From Geoalkalibacter sp. (GTDB lineage: Bacteria > Desulfobacterota > Desulfuromonadia > Desulfuromonadales > Geoalkalibacteraceae): 64,000 nucleotides of DNA. The translations under genes were made by a program, and so were the position numbers. Location: contig NZ_JAUWAV010000002.1 of assembly GCF_030605225.1 (NCBI RefSeq), forward strand, positions 71,365 through 135,364, given 5' to 3'. The notes under the pieces are model-generated. The model saw only the letters and a list, made by a program, of their open reading frames with translations, was not told where the DNA came from and ran no database searches. Shown piece by piece: positions 9,137 to 17,244 of this stretch. The first letter of the stretch is position 1, and each line of letters opens with the position of its first letter.

Positions 9137-10403
9137 CAAGGCGCGGGCGGCCCCGGGCAAGCAGCGCCGCGTCCAGCCCGCCGGCGATTTGCCGCCGCGC
9201 GACCAATTGCAGGCCCAGTATCAGGGCCATTGCGCGCGCTGGGAAGAGGCGCTGCTCAACCTCCATCGACAGATTCGCGGCCTCTTGGAGGGCAACGGCT
9301 GCAACGCGACGCTCAAATACCGCGTCAAGCGCTTCGAGAACTACTACGAAAAGTTGCACCGCGCCGAGCGCCTGGAGGCCAACGGCGCCACGGCCGCCAT
9401 CTGCGATCTGCTCGGGCTGCGCATCATCTGTCCATTTCTCGAGGACATCGAGGCCGTCGAGCGGCTGCTGACGGCCAATTTTCCCGTCATCGAGGTCGAG
9501 CACAAAGGCGCCCAGCATTCCTTCCGCGAGTTCGGCTACGACTCGGTGCACCTGCTGGTGCGGCTTGATCCGCGTCAGGCGCGCATCAATCTGCCGGCCA
9601 CGCGCAACGTCTGCGAGATCCAGCTGCGCACCACTCTGCAGGACGCCTGGGCCGAGGTCGAGCATGAGCTGGTGTACAAATCGCCCAGCGCCCTGCCCAA
9701 GGAATCGGTCAAGCGCAAGCTCGCCGCGCTCAATGCGATTCTGACCCTCTCGGATCTCATGTTCCAGGAGATCCGAGATTTTCAGAAGGAGATCCGCAAG
9801 CGCGACGAACAGCGCCGCACCGCCCTGGGTGAGCTGCTGCACCTGCCCGGCATTCTGTGCCTGCCGCAGAGCGGCGGCGTTTTGGACGGCGAGCCCGCCT
9901 TGCCCCTGGCGACATCCGCCGGGGCGGCCGGCGGGCGGCTGGAAAAAGCCATGCTGGCCGCCCTTGATGCCCACAGCCGGGGCGAGTTGGACCTCGCCGA
10001 AAGTCTTTACGGACAGATTTTGGAGATGAAACTCGATCCCAAGATCCGCGCCCTGGTCTACAACCATCGGGGCATGGCGCGCTTCGTGGCGGGCAGGTAT
10101 CGCGAGGCCCTGCAGGATTTTTCCCAATCCCTGCGTTTCGCGGACGACAATGCCCGCGCCCTGGTCAATCGCGGCCTGTGCAATCGGCTGCTGGGGCGAC
10201 TGCCCCAATCCCTCAAGGATTTCGAGGACGCCCTGGCCCTGGCGCCCGCCAATCTGGATGGTTACTGGGGGCGCGCCCAGACCTGTTATGAAATGGGGCT
10301 GCTGGGCCGTGCCCTGGCCGACTGCGAAAAGGCTTTGAGTTTGCAGGCGGATTTTGCCCCGGCGCGCAACCTGGCCCAGGCCATTCGCCGCAATTTGCTC
10401 TGA
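9129..10403 (+). CDS. RelA/SpoT-type (p)ppGpp synthetase domain fused to tetratricopeptide repeats
   Basis: A 424-residue protein starting at the ATG at 9129 inside the end of pgi. Residues about 30-200 match the RelA/SpoT nucleotidyltransferase fold: [12 protein letters not shown] (substrate Lys/Arg), DLLGLRI (metal Asp93), GYDSVH (136-141, with the nucleotide-stacking Tyr) and [19 protein letters not shown] (163-181). There is no HD hydrolase, TGS or ACT domain, so it belongs with the small alarmone synthetases. Residues about 265-424 form at least four TPR-like helical pairs ([21 protein letters not shown] and similar). Stress signalling via (p)ppGpp, or toxic pyrophosphorylation as in toxSAS enzymes, are both possible. 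No obvious antitoxin gene is adjacent. Confidence 0.8.
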   Translation: MADKARAAPGKQRRVQPAGDLPPRDQLQAQYQGHCARWEEALLNLHRQIRGLLEGNGCNATLKYRVKRFENYYEKLHRAERLEANGATAAICDLLGLRIICPFLEDIEAVERLLTANFPVIEVEHKGAQHSFREFGYDSVHLLVRLDPRQARINLPATRNVCEIQLRTTLQDAWAEVEHELVYKSPSALPKESVKRKLAALNAILTLSDLMFQEIRDFQKEIRKRDEQRRTALGELLHLPGILCLPQSGGVLDGEPALPLATSAGAAGGRLEKAMLAALDAHSRGELDLAESLYGQILEMKLDPKIRALVYNHRGMARFVAGRYREALQDFSQSLRFADDNARALVNRGLCNRLLGRLPQSLKDFEDALALAPANLDGYWGRAQTCYEMGLLGRALADCEKALSLQADFAPARNLAQAIRRNLL

Positions 10404-10428
10404 CGAGTGTCGAGAAGGAGAACCGAGG

Positions 10429-11484
10429 ATGATGGATCTGACCACCCGCTACATGGGGCTTTCCCTGCCAAATCCGCTGATCGTCGCCAGCAGCGGCCTG
10501 ACGGGAAGCGTCGAGGGCGTCAAGCGTTGCGCGGACGCCGGCGCCGGCGCCGTGGTGCTCAAATCCCTGTTCGAGGAACAGATCCTCGCGCAAACCCAGG
10601 CCCTCGGCGAGTACGCCGATTACGCAGGCCACGGCGAGGCGGCCGAATACCTTCACGGCTACGGCCGGGAGTTGGGGCCGCGTACCTATCTCAAGCTGGT
10701 GGAAGAGGCCAAGGGCGCGGTCGCGGTGCCCGTCATCGCCAGTCTCAACTGCAAGTCCGCCTCTTCCTGGGTGGATTACGCGCGCAAGCTCGAAGCCGCC
10801 GGCGCCGATGCCATCGAGCTCAACCTCGCGCTGATGCCCGTGGCCGAGGCGCAGCCCGCCGCAGCGGTGGAAGAGCTCTATCTGCGCATCGTCCGCGAAG
10901 TCAAGGCGCGGGTGAACATTCCCGTGGCGGTCAAGGTCGGCCCCTATTTTTCCGCCTTCGCCCATTTCGCCAGGAAGCTGTGCGGCGACGTCATGGAGGG
11001 CCCCGGTTTTTCCGTCGGCTGGTGCGGCCCCGGCCCCACGGAAAAAAACACCCGCTGGCGCGGCGCCGACGCCCTGGTGCTGTTCAATCGCTTCTATCAG
11101 CTCGACATCGATATCGAGCAGTTGAAGCTGGTGGCGGGCAACCCCTACAGCTCGCCCGCGGAAATCCACACCCCCCTGCGCTGGGTGTCGCTGCTGGCTG
11201 GCCGCATCGACGGCGATCTGGCGGCGACGACCGGCGTCCACGAGGGCCGCGATGTCATCAAGCAACTGCTCGCCGGGGCCCAGGTCGTGCAACTGTGCTC
11301 GACCCTTTACCTGCATGGGCTGGGGCGCATCGCGCAACTCCGCGAGGAGCTCTGCGCCTGGATGCAGGCCCAAGGCTTCACCAGCCTCGATGCGTTTCGC
11401 GGGCGGCTCAGCCAGGCGCAAAGCCCGAGTCCCGAGGATCACGAGCGCTTGCAGTACGTCAAGCTTTTCTCCGGGTTGGATTAG
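10429..11484 (+). CDS. Dihydroorotate dehydrogenase-like flavoprotein
   Basis: A 351-residue FMN-type TIM barrel related to class 1 dihydroorotate dehydrogenase (PyrD/PreA-like). The N-terminal TTRYMGLSLPNPLIVASSGLTG, IASLNCKSASSW, GADAIELNLA, PVAVKVGPYF and a C-terminal phosphate-binding TTGVHEGRDVIKQLLAGA are seen. True PyrD enzymes have a catalytic Cys/Ser loop that I cannot place here, so it may not make orotate. Relatives are annotated only as dihydroorotate dehydrogenase-like. It follows the alarmone-synthetase gene by 25 bp with a GAAGGAG ribosome site and is probably in the same operon. Confidence 0.78.
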   Translation: MMDLTTRYMGLSLPNPLIVASSGLTGSVEGVKRCADAGAGAVVLKSLFEEQILAQTQALGEYADYAGHGEAAEYLHGYGRELGPRTYLKLVEEAKGAVAVPVIASLNCKSASSWVDYARKLEAAGADAIELNLALMPVAEAQPAAAVEELYLRIVREVKARVNIPVAVKVGPYFSAFAHFARKLCGDVMEGPGFSVGWCGPGPTEKNTRWRGADALVLFNRFYQLDIDIEQLKLVAGNPYSSPAEIHTPLRWVSLLAGRIDGDLAATTGVHEGRDVIKQLLAGAQVVQLCSTLYLHGLGRIAQLREELCAWMQAQGFTSLDAFRGRLSQAQSPSPEDHERLQYVKLFSGLD

Positions 11485-11499
11485 CTTTTTCGGGGAGGC

Positions 11500-12270
11500 T
11501 CACAGATAGCTGCGCGCGCCGACGAAGGTGCGCTGATAGTAGCTGTTGGAGAGGTGTTCGACGCGCACGCTCTGACCGCTGCGCGGCGCGTGAATGAAGC
11601 GGCCGCCGCCGATATAGAGGCCCACGTGGGATACCTGGCCGCCGCCGCGCGTGGCGAAGAACACCAGATCGCCCTGCTGCAGGCGGCTGGGGTCCACGGG
11701 GCGCCCGACGTTGAACTGACTCGCCGAAACGCGCGGCAGATCCAGACCGTTGAGGCGGTAGCAGACCAGGGTCAGGCCGCTGCAATCAAAACCATCATCC
11801 GCCGAGGCGCCGCCCCAGCGATAGGGCACGCCGATGAACTGTTGCGCCGTGCGCACCAGCTCATCCCGCAGATCGCCCGCGCCGCCGCGGCGAATCCGCG
11901 CCAGGGCGTAATCTTGCGGCGCGACGATGAAAAACTCGCCGATCAGACCCTGCGCCTGCAACTGCTCGGCCTGGGCGCGTGCCGCTGAATGGCTGGCATG
12001 ATTGCCGAAGCGCACCTTGTAGAGCCCGGCATCAAGGAAATAAAACGCATCAATGCCGCGCTGATTGAGACTGCGCTCAAACCGCGCCGCATTGTCCAGG
12101 CTGGCGAAAGCACCGACCTGGACGGCATAACCCAGTTCGCGCAGGCTCGGTTGCGGCGCGGGCGCCGGAATCAGCAGGGCATCCAGCGAAGCGGGCTCGG
12201 GGGCGCGCGCCACGGAGCATCCGCTCAGCACCAGGGCGACCAGCAGGCACAGGACAACAACAGGCTTCAT
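11500..12270 (-). CDS. Lipoprotein with SPOR and NlpC/P60 peptidase domains
   Basis: A 256-residue protein starting at 12270. Signal peptide with lipobox LSGC (Cys18), so lipid-anchored. SPOR domain at about 45-115 (YAVQVGAFASLDNAARFERSL), which binds denuded glycan at the division site. NlpC/P60 endopeptidase at about 135-256 with the catalytic Cys in FDCSGL, His in QVSHVGLYIGGG and a third polar residue in FIHAPRSG. It probably cleaves peptidoglycan stem peptides during division or turnover. It is convergent with the preceding gene. Confidence 0.9.
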   Translation of the reverse strand: MKPVVVLCLLVALVLSGCSVARAPEPASLDALLIPAPAPQPSLRELGYAVQVGAFASLDNAARFERSLNQRGIDAFYFLDAGLYKVRFGNHASHSAARAQAEQLQAQGLIGEFFIVAPQDYALARIRRGGAGDLRDELVRTAQQFIGVPYRWGGASADDGFDCSGLTLVCYRLNGLDLPRVSASQFNVGRPVDPSRLQQGDLVFFATRGGGQVSHVGLYIGGGRFIHAPRSGQSVRVEHLSNSYYQRTFVGARSYL

Positions 12271-12414
12271 CAGGTCTCGCCGCGCGGTTTCGGATCCACA
12301 GGCCGTATTCAACGACCTCAAACAAACACCCCTACCTTAGCAAAGCCGCCCGTCTGAAGCAAATGCCTTGTTAGAATCTTGCAATATCACGCGGCCGCCA
12401 AGGGACGTCCGTCC

Positions 12415-12618
12415 TCAATGCGTGCAGCTTTCACAGACAAAGGCCGATTTTTCCCCCGACTCGGCCACCGCTTCGGTAAAGCGATCATGCAGCATGTCGC
12501 CGCGCTCGCCATAGGTTTTTTCGCGGCCCCGCGGGATGTCGTGAGGATCGCAGCTGATACACACGAAGGGGTTTTTTTCCTGCAATTCTTCCACGGCTTC
12601 CATCACCCGGTCTCTCAT
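12415..12618 (-). CDS. Small protein with two CxxC motifs
   Basis: A 67-residue protein, MRDRVMEAVEEL..., preceded by a good AAGGAGTTCGCC ribosome site. It contains two repeated FVC-x-SC motifs (FVCISC and FVCESC), one in each half, which could bind a metal ion or form disulfides. There is no signal peptide. I do not recognise a family. The duplicated EKxxFVCxSC pattern argues that it is a real gene. Confidence 0.6.
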   Translation of the reverse strand: MRDRVMEAVEELQEKNPFVCISCDPHDIPRGREKTYGERGDMLHDRFTEAVAESGEKSAFVCESCTH

Positions 12619-12803
12619 GGCGAACTCCTTTCGACTTGCATTTGTGACTCATTTTATCACCAATTGCCCGCCCTTTCCAGCGCCGGGTCAAGTGCCCCCT
12701 TGCGGAAAAGCCCCAGGGCGATCAAGTAATTGAAATATCTATTGGAAACCGGGTGCGGGACGACCCGTGCGGATTAAAATCGCATTTCAGTAGAGATTTT
12801 TTA

Positions 12804-12832
12804 TTGACAATCGCTAATCATTGGTCTAGTTA
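12804..12832 (+). promoter_or_regulatory. Candidate promoter/operator upstream of the haem-domain protein
   Basis: A perfect TTGACA at 12804-12809 lies in an AT-rich stretch about 75 bp before the gene at 12883. The likely -10 is poor. Overlapping it is an imperfect palindrome, GAC-AAT...ATT-GGTC (12806-12826), with loose similarity to a Fur box. The operator reading is speculative. Confidence 0.3.
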
Positions 12833-12882
12833 AAGATTTTATTCTTTTCTTTCATCACCATTTGACACTGTCGGGGGTGCCC

Positions 12883-13764
12883 ATGAAAAAAATGCGCTTT
12901 GTGTTTCTTTCCGCCGCTCTGGTCGCGACTTTGGCGGCGCTGCCCGCCCAGGCTCGGCCGACCCTGGTCGCGGCCAAGGTCGCCGCGGCCCCCGTGATCG
13001 ACGGCGCGGCCGCCGACGCCGCGTGGGCGTCGGCCGAGGAACTGCGGGTTCGCGACCAGGTCGCCGAGGTCGATATCTCGCTCAAGGCGGTGTACACCGC
13101 GGAGGAGATCTTCTTTCTGGTGTCCTACGCCGATCCCGAGGAAAATCGCCTGCACAAGCCCTGGGTGTGGAACAAGTCCCTGGAGAGCTATGTGCCCGGG
13201 CCGCAGCGTGAGGATTCCTTCACCTTCAAGTGGAACATGATGGATCGCCCCGTTGATCTGTCCAACTTTTCCGACGACAGCTATCGCGCCGACGTCTGGT
13301 ACTGGAAGGCCGGGCGCTCCGATCCCTCGGGTTACTCCGATGACCAGACGCACATTCTCTCCGATACGCCTGATCGCCGTGCCCAGGAGGTCACCAGCCG
13401 CAGCGGCCGCAAGCGCTACCTGGTGCGCCCGCCCGATGCCGGAGACGCGGCGTCGGAGCCGCGCCTGGTGCTCGATTACGAGGGCGAGGTGGTGGACCAG
13501 TTCACGCATCGCGCCCCCACCGGCAGCCGCGCCGACATCAAGGCCAAGGGCGTCTGGAAGGACGGCCGCTGGACCATCGAGTTCGCGCGCAAGCTCGACA
13601 CGGGGCACGACGACGATCTGCGCTTTGACCCCAAGGCCGGTCTCGACTATCTGTTCGGCGTCTCCATCTACGGGCTCTACGGCGAACCCCTCGATCCCTC
13701 CCAGCCGACCCGCTACGGCCAGGGGCGCATTTCCGAGCTGATTCACCTCAACTTCGCGCCCTAG
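12883..13764 (+). CDS. Secreted ethylbenzene-dehydrogenase-type haem-binding domain protein
   Basis: A 293-residue exported protein (signal peptide MKKMRFVFLSAALVATLAALPAQA). The remainder resembles the EB_dh domain, the gamma subunit of DMSO-reductase-family complexes that binds one haem b in the periplasm: KVAAAPVIDGAAADAAW at the start, VDISLKAVYTAEEIFFLVSYADPEE, EDSFTFKWNM, DVWYWKAGRSDP and the WTIEFARKLDTGHDDD strand. Methionine and lysine/histidine haem ligands are plausible but cannot be assigned by eye. It lacks molybdenum and iron-sulfur partner genes. Instead a chemoreceptor gene follows 40 bp later, suggesting a sensing or accessory redox role. Confidence 0.72.
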   Translation: MKKMRFVFLSAALVATLAALPAQARPTLVAAKVAAAPVIDGAAADAAWASAEELRVRDQVAEVDISLKAVYTAEEIFFLVSYADPEENRLHKPWVWNKSLESYVPGPQREDSFTFKWNMMDRPVDLSNFSDDSYRADVWYWKAGRSDPSGYSDDQTHILSDTPDRRAQEVTSRSGRKRYLVRPPDAGDAASEPRLVLDYEGEVVDQFTHRAPTGSRADIKAKGVWKDGRWTIEFARKLDTGHDDDLRFDPKAGLDYLFGVSIYGLYGEPLDPSQPTRYGQGRISELIHLNFAP

Positions 13765-13804
13765 GCGCGCGGCGGCCGGTATGGCGCGGCCGGGGATGAG
13801 AACC

Positions 13805-15943
13805 ATGACAGCGCGACGACTTTCGATCAAAACGGCGAGGATTCTTGGACTCGGGGCGATGGTGATCATCATCGCCCTGCTGAGCCTTCTGTCGGTGTAT
13901 CTCACCGATCGGCTCGACACCGAGCTGCGGCACGGCATGGCCTTTCGCGCCCGGGTGCAGGCCCTTGATGGGTTGCTGAACGAATTCATCGAGGCGCGCG
14001 GTCGCCTGACCCAGTTTGTCATCGAGGAAGAAACGGATGTTTCTCCTCTGGTCGGCCAGGTCAGGGCCTTGCAGACCAAGGCGGAAACCATGCTGGAAGG
14101 TTTTCCCGAGGGCGAGGATCGTGGGCTCGTGGAGGAATTTGTCGGGCAGATCCGGCAATATCGCGCGGCCATGGCCGCCTATGCCTACGAGCTCTCGTTG
14201 CGGCGCACCGGTGACGGCGCGCGCAGCTGGGAAAAGAATCTGATGGACATCGAGCGCAAGGCGCACGATCTGTCCCTTGAGCTCAAGAACCGCTTTCGCC
14301 AGAGCATGACCAAGCGCGACCAGGCCCTGGCCGAGTTGGCCCGGCAGGGACGTTTCTTCAGCCTGGCCTTCGGCGCGATGGGCCTGCTCTCTGCGCTTTT
14401 GGTGGCTCTGCTGCTGCAACGCGCCCTGAAAAAGCCGGTCCAGGATCTGGTGCGGGTCGCCGAGGCCGTCGCCGGCGGCGATCTGGCGCAGAACGTTCAG
14501 GGAGACGCGCGCGACGAACTGGGCACCCTGGCATCGGCCATCGCCGCCATGATGGGCAGCCTGCAGCGCATCGTGCGCCAGATCCAGAAAACCACCGGCG
14601 AAATGGAGGGCTCGGCGGCGCAGCTCAGCCGCCTGGCGACCGAGGTCTCCGGCGGGGCGTCGCGTCAGGAACAGGAGATTTTCAGCGCCAACGCCTCCGT
14701 CGCCCAACTCGACGCCATCGTGCACCAGATTTCCGACCAGGTGCAGCGCCTGACCGACAGCCTCAACCGCTCCTCGAGTTCCACGGAGCAGATCACCGCG
14801 GCCATTCGGGAAACCTCCTCCTTGTCGGATTCACTGGCCGTTGAGGTCGAGCAGATCACCAGCGCCCTGGTGGAAATGAACGCCAACGTGCAGGAGATCG
14901 TGATTTTTCTCGATTATCTCAGCGACGCCTCGCGCGAGATGAGCTCGTCTGCCGAGGAAATGGCCGAATCGAGCGGCCTGGTCGGCAGCAACGGCCGCGA
15001 GGCGACGCGCCTGGCGCGCGAAGTCAAGGAAGTGGCCGAGGCGCGCGGCCTGGACCTGCTGGCCGAAATGGAAAAAGTGACGGCGAAAAACAAGGAACTG
15101 GTCGAGGATTATCGCGACTTCATTGCCGGCCTTGATAAAAAATCCAGCGAAATCGGCCGCATCGTTCACGTCATCGGCGGCATCGCCGAGCAGACCAACC
15201 TGTTGTCGCTCAACGCATCCATCATCGCCGCCCAGGCGGGCGAGCACGGCCGCGGCTTCGCCGTGGTCGCCGACGAGGTGCGCAACCTCTCCTTCGCCAC
15301 CTCCAACAACCTTCGGGAGATCAGCGAGGCCATCGGCGGCGTGCAGAACGAGGTCGAGCAGGCGGTGCACAAGGTCGAGCGGCTGCTCGATGGGGCCGAT
15401 TCGAGCCTGGCCGCGACCAAAAGCGTGGGCGCTGTTCTCAAGGACATCGTCACCTACTCCAACCGCTCCCTGGAGATGGCCGGCAGCATCGAGGTCGCCG
15501 CCCAGGAGCAGATGCACCGCAGCCAGGAGATGAAGCGCAAGGCGACGACCAACGCCGAGCAGGTTTATAAAGCCAAGGATATGATCGGCGAGCAGAAAAA
15601 GGGCGCGGGGATGATTCTGATGTCCTCGGAGAACCTGCGCGACGTGGTCCTGGCCCTCAAGCGCAACACGCGCGAGCAGGCCGAGGGCAGCGCGGTCATT
15701 TCGCGCTCCATGATCGAACTGCACCATTTTTCCCAGGAGATCGGCGAGGCGATGGGCAGCGAACAGGCGCTGAGCCGGGCCCTGGTGGACTCCCTGGAAC
15801 AGATCAGCCAGGTGGCCAAAGCCAACATGGCGGCCACCGAGACCCTGGAGCGCGGGGTCGAGAGCCTGCGCGATCTGTCCGCGCGGCTGCAACCCGAGGT
15901 GCGGCATTTTCGTCTCGCCGAAGGTGTCGAGGAGCCGGGCTGA
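13805..15943 (+). CDS. Methyl-accepting chemotaxis protein with a non-canonical signalling tip
   Basis: About 712 residues. A first membrane helix (MVIIIALLSLLSVYL), a periplasmic four-helix-type domain (about 40-185), a second membrane helix (FSLAFGAMGLLSALLVALLLQ), a HAMP domain and a long cytoplasmic coiled coil. The hairpin tip reads IAEQTNLLSLNASIIAAQAGE followed by GRGFAVVADEVRNL. In standard receptors the tip has LNAAxEAARAGE. Here the Glu and Arg equivalent to E385 and R388 of E. coli Tsr are Ile474 and Gln477. The start at 13805 is favoured by an upstream GGGGATGAG; ATGs at 13781 and 13796 are alternatives. It probably forms an operon with the upstream haem-domain protein. Confidence 0.85.
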   Translation: MTARRLSIKTARILGLGAMVIIIALLSLLSVYLTDRLDTELRHGMAFRARVQALDGLLNEFIEARGRLTQFVIEEETDVSPLVGQVRALQTKAETMLEGFPEGEDRGLVEEFVGQIRQYRAAMAAYAYELSLRRTGDGARSWEKNLMDIERKAHDLSLELKNRFRQSMTKRDQALAELARQGRFFSLAFGAMGLLSALLVALLLQRALKKPVQDLVRVAEAVAGGDLAQNVQGDARDELGTLASAIAAMMGSLQRIVRQIQKTTGEMEGSAAQLSRLATEVSGGASRQEQEIFSANASVAQLDAIVHQISDQVQRLTDSLNRSSSSTEQITAAIRETSSLSDSLAVEVEQITSALVEMNANVQEIVIFLDYLSDASREMSSSAEEMAESSGLVGSNGREATRLAREVKEVAEARGLDLLAEMEKVTAKNKELVEDYRDFIAGLDKKSSEIGRIVHVIGGIAEQTNLLSLNASIIAAQAGEHGRGFAVVADEVRNLSFATSNNLREISEAIGGVQNEVEQAVHKVERLLDGADSSLAATKSVGAVLKDIVTYSNRSLEMAGSIEVAAQEQMHRSQEMKRKATTNAEQVYKAKDMIGEQKKGAGMILMSSENLRDVVLALKRNTREQAEGSAVISRSMIELHHFSQEIGEAMGSEQALSRALVDSLEQISQVAKANMAATETLERGVESLRDLSARLQPEVRHFRLAEGVEEPG

Positions 15944-16034
15944 GGGAAAATGCCATCAAGACATTTGCCGGCGGCCCAGACCGCTGGGCGAGGAAAAAAC
16001 GAAGGGGGACGCTGCCGCGTCCCCCTTCGCGCAT

Positions 16035-16469
16035 TCAGGCGCGCGGGCGGCGCTCGACCACGGCCACGGTGAGGCGCGACACGCAGATCAGCGCGCCCCC
16101 TTCGTCGTGGATGCGGATGTCCCAGACCTGGCTGCGCTTGCCCAGGTGCAGCGGGCGCGCCGTGCCGGTGACCCAGCCGCCGCGCACCGCGCGCAGGTGG
16201 TTGGCGTTGATTTCCTGGCCGACGCAGGCTTTTTTGTGGGAATCGACGCACAGATAGGCGGCGAAGCTGCCCAGGGTCTCGGCCAGGGCCACCGAGGCGC
16301 CGCCGTGCAGCAGCCCCGCCGGTTGGATGGTGCGGGTGTCGACAGGCATGCGTGCGCTCAGATGGGCGTCACCGATTTCGGTGAATTCCATGGCGAGATG
16401 GCCGCACATGTTGTCCTGGGTCTTGCGGTTGAGATCGGCGAGATTCGGCGTGCGAAACCAGATGGACAT
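16035..16469 (-). CDS. Hotdog-fold thioesterase (PaaI/MenI-like)
   Basis: A 144-residue single hotdog domain. The PaaI-type signature is clear: TIQPAGLLHGGASVALAETLGS, where the LHGG loop and the downstream Glu position the thioester carbonyl. The start at 16469 follows GGAGGTCCAC. It probably hydrolyses acyl-CoA thioesters such as 1,4-dihydroxy-2-naphthoyl-CoA or phenylacetyl-type CoAs. The substrate cannot be told from sequence. It is divergent from the small secreted protein gene at 16575. Confidence 0.85.
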   Translation of the reverse strand: MSIWFRTPNLADLNRKTQDNMCGHLAMEFTEIGDAHLSARMPVDTRTIQPAGLLHGGASVALAETLGSFAAYLCVDSHKKACVGQEINANHLRAVRGGWVTGTARPLHLGKRSQVWDIRIHDEGGALICVSRLTVAVVERRPRA

Positions 16470-16515
16470 GTGGACCTCCGGAACAGGATGACGGAAAAAA
16501 TCGGGATGGGCCAGG

Positions 16516-16544
16516 TGCAAATTTTTACGCAAAACCGCTATAAT
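16516..16544 (+). promoter_or_regulatory. Probable sigma-70 promoter
   Basis: A perfect TATAAT at 16539-16544, about 30 bp before the TTG start at 16575. The -35 (TGCAAA, 17-bp spacing) is weak. Its position excludes upstream ATGs as starts of the next gene. Confidence 0.5.
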
Positions 16545-16574
16545 GGCCACTCGTATTTTTCCAAGGAGCGCCTT

Positions 16575-17024
16575 TTGTCCCTTTTGCTTAGAATTTTCGG
16601 AATTTTTCTGCTCTGCTGGCTGCCCGTCGCGCCCCTTGCCGGGGCCGCGACGGACACGGCGGGCGAGGAGTTTCGCCTCGGCCACGAGCGGCACAAGCGC
16701 GGCAACATCCTCGATTTGCTTTTCGGCTCGGCGCCGCCCCTGCCCACGGAGCGCGGCAAGATCATCATCTACGCCTTCCATGACGCCAACGGCAACAACC
16801 AGCGCGATCCCGAGGAGCGCGAGCTGCACGAAAAAATCAGCTGCACCCTCGACGAGATCGCCTATCTTGTGCCCGCCTACATTCCCGGCCTCGATCTGAG
16901 CGCCGGCTACAGTCTGGACTGCGAGGGCGAGGAGTATCTGCCCCTGCTCATGGAGTCGCAGATCTTCATCGAGCGCCGCGGCCAGATCATCCGCATCGAT
17001 TTGCCCTGCCAGAAACTCAACTGA
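16575..17024 (+). CDS. Small secreted protein with an EF-hand-like loop
   Basis: A 149-residue protein with TTG start at 16575, six bases after AAGGAG and downstream of a TATAAT box. Signal peptide (LLLRIFGIFLLCWLPVAPLAGA). The mature part has YAFHDANGNNQRDPEERELHE-type sequence, in which Asp, Asn, Asn, Gln and Glu fall at positions 1, 3, 5, 7 and 12 of an EF-hand or SdrB-like calcium loop. Three cysteines follow (SCTLDE, LDCEGE, LPCQK). Similar loops occur in extracellular beta-sandwich repeats. I do not recognise a specific family. Probably an exported calcium-binding or surface protein. Confidence 0.65.
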   Translation: MSLLLRIFGIFLLCWLPVAPLAGAATDTAGEEFRLGHERHKRGNILDLLFGSAPPLPTERGKIIIYAFHDANGNNQRDPEERELHEKISCTLDEIAYLVPAYIPGLDLSAGYSLDCEGEEYLPLLMESQIFIERRGQIIRIDLPCQKLN

Positions 17025-17054
17025 GCGCCTGAAAAAACCTTTCTGAAAAAATTG

Positions 17055-17147
17055 TTTTCACCGCCGAGAGCGCTGAGAACGCTGAGAAAAATCGCAGTAT
17101 TTTTCCGGGATCCGCCACTGCGTTCTCTGCGTTCTCCGCGGTAAAAT
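17055..17147. repeat. Inverted pair of heptamer-repeat arms (GAGAACGC type)
   Basis: The left arm (17055-17088, TTTTCACCGCCGAGAGCGCTG onward) and the right arm (17118-17147) are reverse complements with few mismatches. Each arm is built of 7-bp units related to GAGAACGC/GAGAGCGC. A transcript would fold into a long stem with a roughly 30-nt loop. It lies between the small secreted gene and prkA. Confidence 0.75.
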
Positions 17148-17244
17148 TTGATCTGATCTTTCCCCTCTCCGCTAAAAATCCGAAACCTTGGTTTATAATG
17201 AAGAACGAGAGTAGCCCAACGTCCAGTCACGGGGAGGAAGACCA

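Noticed and set aside
12806-12826. Fur box upstream of the haem-domain gene
   Set aside because: Only about 10 of 19 positions fit without a gap; the palindrome is real but the assignment is too weak to claim.
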